A DNA stretch of 64,000 nucleotides. It comes from Spirochaetota bacterium. Its GTDB lineage: Bacteria > Spirochaetota > UBA4802 > JAKQUI01. A program made the position numbers and the translations under genes. A model generated the notes under the pieces. It ran no database searches. It had not been told where the DNA came from and was given only the letters and a program-made list of their open reading frames with translations. The stretch is taken from contig JAKQUI010000048.1 in NCBI GenBank assembly GCA_029562645.1, positions 124,001 to 188,000 on the forward strand, read 5' to 3'. Positions 33,283 to 42,546 of this stretch are shown here, one piece after another (within the stretch, counting starts at the first letter, position 1; each line of letters opens with the position of its first letter).

Positions 33283-34434
33283 TTATTCTTGGACGTCCTT
33301 ATCCTTGAGATTTCGTATTATCTTGGACTTTTCGCCAAAACGCGTCATGACCGCCATGTATGACAGCGTGGCGCGTTCGTCGGCCAAACGTGCCGTCAGG
33401 CCGTCCGCTTTCACGGTCGGCGGAATCGAATCGGGAATCGACTTTTGCACTGGGGTGAACACGTAGATGCCGTCACCGGCGCTGATCGCCTTGGACGCCT
33501 TCCCCGTTTCGAGCGCAAGGCAATCCTCGACGAACACCTTCGATCCACTGAGCGAGGTGAGCGCCTTGCCCGCCGGACCGGGCTCCCTGACCGGCTCTCC
33601 GATCTTAAAGCGCTCCGATTGCCCCACCCGTCCCCGCATGAGCGCGGCGGCCTCACCGAAGGACTTTCCGGCGATGGCCAGCTCGTCGATCGATGCAAGC
33701 AGTTTCGTGCGGAATGCCTCGAATTTCTTGTCTTCCAATTTTTTCCTGATCCGATCGCGATCGGTTTTGGGATCCTTGATCTCGCTTCGATTCTTCTTCA
33801 TCTCATCGTCAATCTCGACGTCGGTCACGGCGATCGCGGCCCGGTGGCGCTCCTTGAGCTCGGCCGTGGTGACAACGCAGAACTGGATCTGCACCTGCGC
33901 ATTGTCCATGATGTATTGCTTGAGCACCTCGTCGGGCACTGCCCCGGCCCCGTTTTTAAACAGATGCATGATCTCGCCATTGACCAGGTCGCTGCGGACG
34001 GTTTCGTAGAAATCGGAAATGGTCAGCCGATTGGCGCTCATGATGGTCTTAAACCGCTCGCCGCTGAAGGTTCCCGGCGGGTCCTGAAAGTACGGCAGAG
34101 AGCGGATCTGCTGCTTCACGCGCTCGTCGGAAACCTTGATTCCGATTTTCGCGGCGAGCTGCTGTTGAAGCTTGTACCTGATCAGGTTGTTCAGGATAAG
34201 CTGCGTTTGCTGCCCCGATTCCATTCCCTTGAGGTTCCTGGCGTACATGTCGCGAAACCGCAGAAACTCGCTCGCATGTATCTTTTCGCCGTTGACCACG
34301 GCGATTGTACTCTGATCGACGCCGAGGCGCGACATGAAGTCAGGCATGCCGAATGATATGATGATGATCAGCGTGAGGAAGCCAAGTATGATGTATCCGA
34401 CTACTTTTACGACCGGGGATTTCGAATCGAACAT
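33283..34434 (-). CDS. PpiD/SurA-N-like membrane-anchored periplasmic chaperone
   Basis: A 383-residue protein with an N-terminal membrane helix (about 9-28, VVGYIILGFLTLIIIISFG) preceded by FDSKSPVVKV as in PpiD. Next is a SurA-N-type domain (AVVNGEKIHASEFLRFRDMY, LNNLIRYKLQQQLAAKIGIKVSDERVKQQI). The middle is charged coiled helix. I do not see a parvulin PPIase signature, and the protein is much shorter than E. coli PpiD (623), so it is likely chaperone-only. In a minus-strand group with a Trm112-like gene upstream and cheX downstream. Confidence 0.78.
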   Translation of the reverse strand: MFDSKSPVVKVVGYIILGFLTLIIIISFGMPDFMSRLGVDQSTIAVVNGEKIHASEFLRFRDMYARNLKGMESGQQTQLILNNLIRYKLQQQLAAKIGIKVSDERVKQQIRSLPYFQDPPGTFSGERFKTIMSANRLTISDFYETVRSDLVNGEIMHLFKNGAGAVPDEVLKQYIMDNAQVQIQFCVVTTAELKERHRAAIAVTDVEIDDEMKKNRSEIKDPKTDRDRIRKKLEDKKFEAFRTKLLASIDELAIAGKSFGEAAALMRGRVGQSERFKIGEPVREPGPAGKALTSLSGSKVFVEDCLALETGKASKAISAGDGIYVFTPVQKSIPDSIPPTVKADGLTARLADERATLSYMAVMTRFGEKSKIIRNLKDKDVQE

Positions 34435-34498
34435 GTGTGCCGCACCGTTCCTTTTTGGGTATGATATGCCGCGAGCCTGAGACGGTCGCTCCGGGACG

Positions 34499-34675
34499 TC
34501 ATGAAGATTTCGCCGGCTGCTCCGCTTCCTCTATGAGCATGACGGGTATGCCGTCCCGCACCGGGTATTTTCTACCGCACTCGGTACAAATGATTTTTTC
34601 ATTTTTCGTATCGTACTCCACGTCGCCCCGACAGGCCGGGCAGGCGAGTATTTCGAGAAGTTTCGTGTCTATCAT
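34499..34675 (-). CDS. Trm112-family small zinc-ribbon protein
   Basis: A 58-residue protein below the usual ORF length cut-off. It reads MIDTKLLEILACPACRGDV, then IICTECGRKYPVRDGIPVML, giving two CxxC pairs about 20 residues apart and the Trm112/YcaR signature ending in RDGIPVML. Bacterial Trm112-like proteins bind zinc and are thought to assist methyltransferases or fold enzymes. It ends 64 bases before the PpiD-like gene. The gap upstream to dnaE (34676-34909) is AT-rich and holds no other gene that I can support. Confidence 0.85.
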   Translation of the reverse strand: MIDTKLLEILACPACRGDVEYDTKNEKIICTECGRKYPVRDGIPVMLIEEAEQPAKSS

Positions 34676-34909
34676 GGCACCCGCTGCGAATTATTATTCT
34701 TACGAAATATGGTGTTCTCGATGTACTATTATTTTCTTTGTCAAATCAGTCAATTTAAAAACGGGCGGCGATAAAATTTTTAAAATTGTGCTTGAAATTA
34801 TGTCCCCTGCACGGAAGGTATCAAACACCGTCGATGCGGAAATCCCCCGCATATGCGCGCCATCCGACATCACGAATCGCGTATTCAACCGTACGCACAG
34901 GACATTGCC

Positions 34910-37900
34910 GTGGACTTTATCCATTTGCACAACCATACCGACTATTCGATCCTCGACGGCGCCATTACCGTGGACCGGCTCATATCGCAGGCAGCGGCCT
35001 TCGGCATGCCCGGCGTCGCGATGACGGATCACGGCAACATGTTCGGCGCGATCGAGTTCTATCAAAAGGCGCGCGCGAAAGGCATTAAGCCAATCCTGGG
35101 ACAGGAGTTTTACGTCGCGCCCCGGTCGCGATTCGAGCGGGAGCCCCGTTCGGACGGAAAAGACACGTCGCACCACCTGCTCCTGATCGCGCGCGACCTC
35201 GAGGGCTACAAGAACCTTATCAAACTCTCATCGTATGGCTACACCGAGGGGTTTTATTTCAAGCCGCGCATCGACCGCGAACTGCTCGAAGCGCATTCGC
35301 GCGGGCTGATCTGCGCCTCGGCGTGCCTTGGCGGGATCATCCCCTCGTATATCCTAGCGGGAAAGACGGATGAGGCGGCGAACATCGCCGGGTTCTACAA
35401 CGAGCTCTTCGGGCCCGATTCCTTTTATCTTGAGCTCCAGGACCACGGCATCAAGGAGCAGGCGATCGTGAATCGCGAGCTTGTCGCCCTCTCCGCCCGG
35501 CTCGGTATACCGCTCATCGCGACGAACGACTGTCACTTCCCCCGGAAAGAGGACTCATTTTCCCACGAGATTCTCCTGTGCATTCAAACCGGCAAGACCC
35601 TCGAAAACGAGCAACGAATGCGATTCTCGTCGGACCAGTTCTACTTCAAGTCGTCCGACGAGATGTATGCGCTTTTCGCCGATTACCCGGACGCCCTCTA
35701 CAACACTTACAAGATCTTCGAGATGGTCGATGTCACGCTCAACCTCGGCGACGCCATCCTTCCGCATTTCGCCGTTCCCGAGGGATTTACGCTCAACACC
35801 TACCTCGAGCATCTGGTCGCCGAGGGCGCGCGGAAACGATTCGGCGAACCGGTCCCCGCGACGGTCCTTGAGCGCATCGAGTACGAGCTGTCCGTCATCA
35901 CCCGCATGAATTTCTCCGGTTATTTCCTTGTCGTATGGGATTTCATCAACTACGCCAAGAGCCAGAAGATCCCCGTGGGACCCGGACGCGGGTCCGCCGC
36001 CGGATCGATGGTGTCGTACTGCCTCGGGATCACCGAGCTCGACCCGATCCGGTACAATCTGCTCTTCGAGCGCTTCCTCAACCCCGACAGAAACGAGATG
36101 CCTGACATGGACATCGACTTCTGCGCCAATCGCCGCGAGGAGATCATCGCGTACGTGAAGCAGAAGTACGGCGAGACGCATGTGAGCCAAATCATCACCT
36201 TTAATAAAATGAAGGCGAAGGCCGTCGTCAAGGACGTCGCCCGCGTGCTCAACATTCCGTTCACGGAATCCAACGAGATCACCAAGCTCATTACCGAAAA
36301 CACGCTGGAAGAGGTCATGAAGACCTCAAAGGAATTCAAGGAGATTGCGAAAAGCGGTAAAAAAGGAAAAACCCTCGTCGATACCGCTCTCAACCTCGAG
36401 GGGCTTGTCCGTTCTGCGGGCAAGCACGCCGCCGGCATCGTCATCTCCCGCGAACCGCTTGTCGAATACGTCCCCCTGTACAAGGACGCCAAGGACGGCA
36501 GCATCTCCACGCAATTCGAAAAGGTGAGCCTCGAAAAGGCCGGGCTGGTCAAGATGGACTTCCTGGGGCTCAAGAACCTGAGCATCATCGACGCATGCGT
36601 GAAACGGATCGCACAGACCCGTGGGGTGGCGATTGATATCGGCGCAATTCCGCTCGACGACGAGCCCACCTTCCGCCTGCTCCAGGAGGCGAACACGCTC
36701 GGCGTGTTCCAGTTGGAAAGCGCGGGCATGCAGAACATCCTTCGAAAGCTGAAGCCCACGGCGCTCGACGACATCATCGCGGTCAACGCGCTCTACCGGC
36801 CGGGTCCGCTCGATTCGGGCATGGTGGACGACTACATCATTCGCAAACGCAACCCCGCCAAGATCAGCTATCCGCACGCGTCGCTCGAGCCCGTCCTCAA
36901 GGACACGCTCGGCGTGATCGTGTACCAGGAGCAGGTGATGCTCATCTCCCAGGTGATCGCCGGGTTCAGCCTCCCCGAGGCCGACAAGCTCCGCAAGGCG
37001 ATGGGCAAAAAAGACGAAGCGATCATGAACGCGCTCGAGGAAAAATTCGTGAAGGGCGCGCACCAGAAGGGGCACGATCCGTCCTTTAGCGAAAACCTCT
37101 ACTCGATGATCAAGCAGTTCAGCCGATACGCCTTCAACAAGTCGCATTCGGCCGCGTATGCCATGGTCGCCTACCAGACGGCATATTTGAAGGCGCATTA
37201 TACCGCCGAGTTCATGGCCGCTTTGCTCTCCGCGCAACCGGACAGCCAGGAAGACGTCATCAAGTATATCAACGACTGCAAGGCCAACGGGATCGCCGTG
37301 CTCCCGCCGAGCGTGAACAGCAGCGAGTACGATTTCACCATCGAGAACGGCTCGATACGATTCGGCCTCAGCGCCATAAAGGGCATCGGCGAAAAGGCGA
37401 TCGAGTCCATCATCGCCGCCCGAAAGCGATGCGGCACCTTCGCGACGCTGGAGCAGTTCCTCGAGAACATCGACCTGTTCGCCGTCAACAAGGGCGTCAT
37501 CGAGTCGCTCGCCAAGGCCGGCGCGCTGGACGCGCTCCATCCGAACCGCGCCCAGCTCCTCGCGGCCACCGACCACCTGCTCGAGACAGCCAAGCGCATT
37601 CAGCTCGATAAATCGTCCGGCCAGGGGAGCCTGTTCGATTTCAATGAACCGGACGGCCCGGCGAAAACCTTTTCGATGATCGAGCTCCCGCAGGTCCGCG
37701 ACTGGCACGACAACGAAAAGCTCGTACACGAAAAGGAGGTGCTGGGGATCTACGTCTCGGGCCATCCGCTTGCAAAATATGAAAACGAGATAAAGGCGCT
37801 CTCGTGCACGTCGATCGCTCGGCTGAGCGAAAAAAAGACATCGGGAGACGTGTCCATCATCGGGATCATCACGAATTTAAAAAAACGCACGTCCAAAAAC

Positions 37901-38356
37901 GGCAACCAGTTCGCCGTGGGCGTCCTCGAGGACATGGAAGGGATGATCGAGACCATCTTTTTCCCGAACGTCTACACCAAACACGCCGAACTCATCGAGT
38001 CCGATTCGCCGGTGATGGTGATCGGCAATATCGAATACGACGACGCCACGCCGAAGAAGCTCATGACCCGCGAGGTGAAATCGCTGCAGCAGATCCAGCG
38101 CGAGGCCATCTCCGCAGTCCACATCCGTCTCGACCTGGTGGGCGTCGACGACAACCTTCTCAACGACCTCAAGTCGATCATGGAGCGCAACAAGGGCGAG
38201 TGCCAGGTGTTCCTGCATTTAAGCCGCACCAATGGCGACGAGCAGACCATCCGCGTCCATCACACCTTTAATATTTCACCGTCCGAGCGGCTCATCAAGG
38301 ACATCACGGGCATCGTGGGACAGGACGCGATCTTCTATTCGCTGGGGCATTGCTGA
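34910..38356 (+). CDS. dnaE: DNA polymerase III subunit alpha
   Basis: A 1148-residue replicative polymerase. Order: PHP domain (FIHLHNHTDYSILDG, MTDHGNM), polymerase core with VGPGRGSAAGS and catalytic PDMDIDFC, fingers, helix-hairpin-helix, and OB domain (VSIIGIITNLKKRT). I chose the GTG at 34910 (MDFIHLH) because an AGGA lies eight bases upstream and it matches the family N-terminus; the upstream in-frame ATG at 34853 adds unrelated residues. Its stop overlaps the lpxI start (TGATG). Confidence 0.97.
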   Translation: MDFIHLHNHTDYSILDGAITVDRLISQAAAFGMPGVAMTDHGNMFGAIEFYQKARAKGIKPILGQEFYVAPRSRFEREPRSDGKDTSHHLLLIARDLEGYKNLIKLSSYGYTEGFYFKPRIDRELLEAHSRGLICASACLGGIIPSYILAGKTDEAANIAGFYNELFGPDSFYLELQDHGIKEQAIVNRELVALSARLGIPLIATNDCHFPRKEDSFSHEILLCIQTGKTLENEQRMRFSSDQFYFKSSDEMYALFADYPDALYNTYKIFEMVDVTLNLGDAILPHFAVPEGFTLNTYLEHLVAEGARKRFGEPVPATVLERIEYELSVITRMNFSGYFLVVWDFINYAKSQKIPVGPGRGSAAGSMVSYCLGITELDPIRYNLLFERFLNPDRNEMPDMDIDFCANRREEIIAYVKQKYGETHVSQIITFNKMKAKAVVKDVARVLNIPFTESNEITKLITENTLEEVMKTSKEFKEIAKSGKKGKTLVDTALNLEGLVRSAGKHAAGIVISREPLVEYVPLYKDAKDGSISTQFEKVSLEKAGLVKMDFLGLKNLSIIDACVKRIAQTRGVAIDIGAIPLDDEPTFRLLQEANTLGVFQLESAGMQNILRKLKPTALDDIIAVNALYRPGPLDSGMVDDYIIRKRNPAKISYPHASLEPVLKDTLGVIVYQEQVMLISQVIAGFSLPEADKLRKAMGKKDEAIMNALEEKFVKGAHQKGHDPSFSENLYSMIKQFSRYAFNKSHSAAYAMVAYQTAYLKAHYTAEFMAALLSAQPDSQEDVIKYINDCKANGIAVLPPSVNSSEYDFTIENGSIRFGLSAIKGIGEKAIESIIAARKRCGTFATLEQFLENIDLFAVNKGVIESLAKAGALDALHPNRAQLLAATDHLLETAKRIQLDKSSGQGSLFDFNEPDGPAKTFSMIELPQVRDWHDNEKLVHEKEVLGIYVSGHPLAKYENEIKALSCTSIARLSEKKTSGDVSIIGIITNLKKRTSKNGNQFAVGVLEDMEGMIETIFFPNVYTKHAELIESDSPVMVIGNIEYDDATPKKLMTREVKSLQQIQREAISAVHIRLDLVGVDDNLLNDLKSIMERNKGECQVFLHLSRTNGDEQTIRVHHTFNISPSERLIKDITGIVGQDAIFYSLGHC

Positions 38357-39162
38357 TGGCGGAGGCGGAACGCATCGGGCTCATCGCCGGGGACGGCACC
38401 CTGCCCGTCACCCTCGCTCGCCGTCTCGAAGCGCAGGGGCTGCTCGCGATCGTCATCGTCCTGCAGGGGAACACCGAACGGTTCGGGCTCGGCCCCGACC
38501 TCGTGATCGGCATGCCGCCGGGGATGATCAAGCGCATTCTGAAAAAGCTGAAGGCATACAACGTAAACCGCATCATCATGCTCGGCACGATCAGCAAACA
38601 GGGCTTCATAGAACGCAAGGGGTTCGACCTGTATGCGCTCAAGGCCTTCAAGCGCCTCAGAAACGACAACGACATGACCCTCTTCGGGATCATCAACGAG
38701 ACCTTCGAGGAATGGGGCATGACGGTGCTCCCGCAGGACAAATACCTGGCGGACTGCATCGCGAACACGGGGGTCCTCACGAAAAAGAAGCCCCGGGGCG
38801 GCATGATGGACGACGCCGTCTTCGGCATGGGACTTGCGCGGCAGTTCGCGTCGATGGACATCGGTCAGTCCATCGTCGTGAAGAACGGGACGGTGCTCGC
38901 CATCGAGACCGTCGAGGGCACCGACGAGACCATCCGGCGCGGCGGCGCCCTCGGCAAAAAGGGGTCCGTGGTGTGCAAGGCGGCGCGCAAGAACCAGGAT
39001 CCGCGCTTCGACATTCCCGCGGTCGGCGCACACACCATTACCACGATGGCCCACAGCGGGTGCGCCATGATCGCGCTCGAGGCAGGCAGGATGTTTCTGG
39101 TCGACCGCGACGAGACCATACGCCTCGCGGATTCGCACGGCATCGTGATCGTGGGCGTCTGA
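38356..39162 (+). CDS. lpxI: UDP-2,3-diacylglucosamine pyrophosphatase LpxI (DUF1009)
   Basis: A 268-residue cytoplasmic/peripheral enzyme that makes lipid X from UDP-diacylglucosamine, replacing LpxH in many lineages. Signature segments: GLIAGDGTLPVTLA, KPRGGMMDDAVFG, SIVVKNGTVLAIETVEGTDETIRRGG, RFDIPAVGAHTI. The ATG overlaps the dnaE stop by one base, and its own stop overlaps the lpxB start, so dnaE, lpxI and lpxB are probably translated together. Confidence 0.95.
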   Translation: MAEAERIGLIAGDGTLPVTLARRLEAQGLLAIVIVLQGNTERFGLGPDLVIGMPPGMIKRILKKLKAYNVNRIIMLGTISKQGFIERKGFDLYALKAFKRLRNDNDMTLFGIINETFEEWGMTVLPQDKYLADCIANTGVLTKKKPRGGMMDDAVFGMGLARQFASMDIGQSIVVKNGTVLAIETVEGTDETIRRGGALGKKGSVVCKAARKNQDPRFDIPAVGAHTITTMAHSGCAMIALEAGRMFLVDRDETIRLADSHGIVIVGV

Positions 39163-40295
39163 TGAAGCGGACGATTTTCATCATGACCGGCGAGGCGAGC
39201 GGCGATCTCCATGGCGCCATGCTCGTCCGGCACATCAGGGAGATCACCGACGAGTATCAATTCGTGGGCGTCGGCGGCTCGGAGATGGAACAGGCCGGCG
39301 TCACGCTCATCGACCACTATTCACAGTACTCCGCGATGGGACTCATCGAGCCGCTCAAGAAGATCCGCTTCTTCCAGCGCGCATTCAAGCGCATCACCGC
39401 CTATATCGCCGACAACGCCATCAACACGGTGATTACGGTCGATTATCCCGGCTTCAATCTCCCCCTCGCCAAGCGGCTCTACCGTCATCGCCCGCGCGTC
39501 ATTCACTATATCTCGCCGCAGCTGTGGGCCTGGCACTATTCGCGCATACACGACATACGAAAGTTCTTCTACGCGGTGGTGGCGCTGTACCCCTTCGAGG
39601 TCGACATGTACCGGGCCGAGGGCGTGCGCGCCTATTTTCACGGCAATCCGCTCGTCGACTCAACCCTCGCCAAGCTCGCGGACGGCGCGCCGCTCACGGT
39701 ACCCGATTCGATCGAGTATGTCGCCCTTCTCCCCGGTTCGCGACTGTCGGAGGTTTCCCGCCACATCAAGCCGCTCGTCGATGCGGCGGTGATACTGCGC
39801 CGTGAGCGTCCGGTCGAGTTTTTGGTGCCGATCCTCTCCGGCCCCTCCGGCGAATTCGTCCGCCGGTATCTTGCCGACCATTGCCCGGACGGACTCCCGG
39901 TCCATATCGTCGAGAACAACACCCAGCGCGCGATCGAGCGAGCACGCATTGTGATCACCTCCTCCGGGACCGCGACGCTCGAGACGGCGATCCTCGAAAC
40001 GCCGATGATCATCATCTACAAAGTGAGCATTCCGTTCGAAATCCTCGGAAAGCTCCTGGTGCGCGTCAAAGACATCGGCCTGGTGAACATCGTCGCCGGG
40101 CGCCGCATCTGCCCCGAGCTCACCCAGCGGGACGCGTCCGGTGCGGGAATTGCGCGTGAGGCGATGCGCCTCCTCGCGGATCCGGCCGCCTACGATACCA
40201 TGCTGGCCGGTATCCGCGCGGTTAAGGAGCGGCTCGGCGCGCCGGGCGCCATCAGGCGGATCGCACGCCAGTTCGTCGAGCTCATCGAGGAATAG
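39162..40295 (+). CDS. lpxB: Lipid-A-disaccharide synthase
   Basis: A 377-residue GT-B glycosyltransferase (GT19) that joins lipid X to UDP-diacylglucosamine. Motifs: IFIMTGEASGDLHGA, VTVDYPGFNLPLAKR, YISPQLWAWHYSRI, YFHGNPLVDS, LLPGSRLSEVSRH and SSGTATLETAIL. Start ATG overlaps the lpxI stop by one base. A much longer in-frame reading upstream runs inside dnaE and lpxI and is not real. Direct coupling with lpxI shows lipid A is made in this organism. Confidence 0.97.
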   Translation: MKRTIFIMTGEASGDLHGAMLVRHIREITDEYQFVGVGGSEMEQAGVTLIDHYSQYSAMGLIEPLKKIRFFQRAFKRITAYIADNAINTVITVDYPGFNLPLAKRLYRHRPRVIHYISPQLWAWHYSRIHDIRKFFYAVVALYPFEVDMYRAEGVRAYFHGNPLVDSTLAKLADGAPLTVPDSIEYVALLPGSRLSEVSRHIKPLVDAAVILRRERPVEFLVPILSGPSGEFVRRYLADHCPDGLPVHIVENNTQRAIERARIVITSSGTATLETAILETPMIIIYKVSIPFEILGKLLVRVKDIGLVNIVAGRRICPELTQRDASGAGIAREAMRLLADPAAYDTMLAGIRAVKERLGAPGAIRRIARQFVELIEE

Positions 40296-40298
40296 CGG

Positions 40299-41147
40299 AT
40301 GGAATCGGTATCCTGCCCCATCTGCGTCGATTCGTCGAACATCCCGATCTTCACCAAACCGTCCGGTCGCGGCGAGCCCTTCACCCTCGTCCGGTGCGCC
40401 TGGTGCGGGCTCCGCTTCCTGGATCCGCGCCCTGACGAGAATGAAATTGTCGCCTACTACGAACGCGAGTATTTCACCACCCGCACCGACCGCGGCTACG
40501 ATAATTACTTCTCGCCGCCGGTGCGCAGCGAGATCGAACGGGTGATCGCGCTCAATTGCGCCGATCTACATTTAGACGATCTCGAACGCGCCATCCCCGG
40601 AGAACGACGCTCGCTCGATATCGGCTGCGCCGCGGGATACTTCGTGAACTACATGCGCGATCGCGGCTGGCGCGCGTCCGGCGTCGATATCGCCCGCGAC
40701 TGCATCGATTTCGCAGCCGACCGCCTGTCCCTCGATGTCGCCTTCGGCAACTATCTCGACATGTCATATCCGCATCGTTTTCATCTGATCACGCTCTGGG
40801 CCACGATCGAGCACCTCCATCGACCGCTCGATGTGTTGCGCAAAGCGCACGACGATCTTGCCGATGACGGCCGACTCTATCTCACCACCTGCCGGGACGA
40901 CCGCTGGACCTTCGGCCGCCTCAAGGGCGCCGCGTGGCGCTACTACAACTTCCCCGAGCACCTGTTTTTCTTTTCACGAAAAACGATGATCGCGCTCCTC
41001 GACCGCGCCGGGTTCGCCATCGAGCGCTTCCTGACGTATGGAAGCGGTTTTGGCGCGCCCAGTTCACCGTTACGGAGGATCGCCGACTCAATGGCCAAGC
41101 GGTGGGCGATGGGAGACATGATGCTGCTTTCGGCACGCAAGAAGTGA
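40299..41147 (+). CDS. Class I SAM-dependent methyltransferase with N-terminal zinc ribbon
   Basis: A 282-residue protein. Residues about 5-45 hold two Cys pairs (SCPIC and CAWCG), a zinc ribbon often found with Methyltransf_11/23 domains acting on sugars or quinones. The SAM motif LDIGCAAGYFVNYM is at about residue 103, with an acidic GVDIA end of strand 2 and LWATIEHLHRP. It lies 3 bases after lpxB; a role in O-antigen or lipid A modification is suggested by location only. Confidence 0.85.
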   Translation: MESVSCPICVDSSNIPIFTKPSGRGEPFTLVRCAWCGLRFLDPRPDENEIVAYYEREYFTTRTDRGYDNYFSPPVRSEIERVIALNCADLHLDDLERAIPGERRSLDIGCAAGYFVNYMRDRGWRASGVDIARDCIDFAADRLSLDVAFGNYLDMSYPHRFHLITLWATIEHLHRPLDVLRKAHDDLADDGRLYLTTCRDDRWTFGRLKGAAWRYYNFPEHLFFFSRKTMIALLDRAGFAIERFLTYGSGFGAPSSPLRRIADSMAKRWAMGDMMLLSARKK

Positions 41148-41156
41148 AAATTGCGT

Positions 41157-41186
41157 TTGACAATCATCGTGCTCCATTTGAATAAA
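41157..41186 (+). promoter_or_regulatory. Candidate promoter for panC
   Basis: Perfect TTGACA (41157-41162) and AATAAA (41181-41186) separated by 18 bases, then GGGAGG about 11 bases before the panC ATG at 41216. Confidence 0.4.
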
Positions 41187-41215
41187 ACCGGCACCGCAGG
41201 GAGGATATCGACGCC

Positions 41216-42085
41216 ATGAAGATTGTAAAAACCATCGCCGAACTCCGCTCAACACTGGCCGGCCCTCGCGCCAATGGGGCGCGAATCGGTTTTGTCCCCA
41301 CCATGGGCTATCTTCACCGGGGGCACATCAGCCTGGTCGAGATATCGAAACAGCACAGCGACTATCAGGTCATGAGTATTTTCGTGAACCGGATCCAGTT
41401 CAACGATCCGAAGGATTTCGAAACCTATCCGGTGGACCTCAAACGTGATTTCGACATGGCCGAGGCCGCCGGGGTCGATGCGGTCTTTCTCCCGGACGAT
41501 GCCGAGATGTACCGCGCCCAACGCACGTTCGTGGACATCGAGCTCCTGACGAACCACCTATGCGGCGCGCATCGGCCCGGTCATTTTCGCGGGGTCTATA
41601 CCGTCGTCTGCAAGCTGTTCAACATCGTGCAACCTGACGTATCGGTCTTCGGCCAAAAGGACATTCAGCAGGCGATCACCATCGAACGGATGGTCGCCGA
41701 CCTGAATATTCCCGTCCGGATCATCATCGCGCCCATTGTCCGCGAACCGGACGGGCTTGCGATGAGCTCGCGCAACAAGCACCTCGGCGCCGAAGTGAGG
41801 GAACGCGCGGTCGTCATCAGCCGCAGTTTGCGACGCGCCGAGGAGCTCATCGCCCAGGGCGTCCGCAGCGCCGGCGACATCACCGCCTCCATGCGCGAGA
41901 TCATCGAATCAGGCGGTCCGTCAGCCATCGATTACATCTCCATGGTCCGCTACGATGATCTGCAACCGGTGGACCGTCTCGAGGATCCCTCCGTGATCGC
42001 CGTCGCGTCCTTTTTCGGATCGACGCGCCTCATCGACAACATGATTATCAATAAAACGAATGGCGGGTACGCATGCATCTGGTAA
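41216..42085 (+). CDS. panC: Pantothenate synthetase
   Basis: A 289-residue enzyme that joins pantoate and beta-alanine using ATP in coenzyme A synthesis. Motifs: GFVPTMGYLHRGHISLV (HIGH-type), VNRIQFNDPKDFETYP, FGQKDIQQAITI and LAMSSRNKHL (KMSKS-type position). The last about 12 residues run into the next gene, which starts in another frame at 42073. No panB or panD in the window. Confidence 0.96.
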   Translation: MKIVKTIAELRSTLAGPRANGARIGFVPTMGYLHRGHISLVEISKQHSDYQVMSIFVNRIQFNDPKDFETYPVDLKRDFDMAEAAGVDAVFLPDDAEMYRAQRTFVDIELLTNHLCGAHRPGHFRGVYTVVCKLFNIVQPDVSVFGQKDIQQAITIERMVADLNIPVRIIIAPIVREPDGLAMSSRNKHLGAEVRERAVVISRSLRRAEELIAQGVRSAGDITASMREIIESGGPSAIDYISMVRYDDLQPVDRLEDPSVIAVASFFGSTRLIDNMIINKTNGGYACIW

Positions 42086-42546
42086 AACGAATCACAGTCT
42101 CCATCGCGCTCGGCGCGTTCGCCGCGCTGGGGTGCGCCGCGCACGGTCCGCTTTCACCCGAGGACGCCTTCGCGCGGCTTACAACGGCCTATGCGCGATC
42201 GGACGCCGCCGCGCTCGAGGCGCTCCTCTCATCGGACAGCAAAAAAAAGATTTCTACGATTGTTCAGTCAATAACGCGGATGGACGAAGCGCAGCGCCGG
42301 GCCCTCTCTACGCGATTGGAAATCGATCCTTCACATCTTGCCACGCTCACGGTTCGCGGCTATCTCGCGCTGCAATTTTCGAAGGGCGATCGCCTGGGCG
42401 CCGATGTCTACCGCGAGGCCGTCCGGCATCCGATCCTTCGCACCGAGAAATCGGGCACCCGTGCGGTTGTCACCGCGTCCAATGGAATGGGGATCGTCTT
42501 CGTTAAGGAAGGCCGATATTGGCTGCTTGATATCAGTGACTACTGA
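42073..42546 (+). CDS. Small lipoprotein, hypothetical
   Basis: A 157-residue protein with a signal peptide and a lipobox-like ALGC at residue 21 (the -3 position is Ala rather than Leu, so this is moderate). The mature part is a small alpha/beta domain with the look of DUF4878/SnoaL-like lipoproteins (LTTAYARSDAAALEALL then YWLLDISDY). It overlaps panC by 13 bases and converges on the TPR gene with a 7-base overlap. Confidence 0.62.
   Translation: MHLVKRITVSIALGAFAALGCAAHGPLSPEDAFARLTTAYARSDAAALEALLSSDSKKKISTIVQSITRMDEAQRRALSTRLEIDPSHLATLTVRGYLALQFSKGDRLGADVYREAVRHPILRTEKSGTRAVVTASNGMGIVFVKEGRYWLLDISDY

Noticed and set aside
36326-37765. 479-codon minus-strand frame inside dnaE
   Set aside because: Shadow frame; dnaE motifs are on the plus strand.
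38232-39161. 310-residue N-terminal extension of LpxB
   Set aside because: It lies out of frame inside dnaE and lpxI and has no family match; the normal N-terminus begins at 39162.
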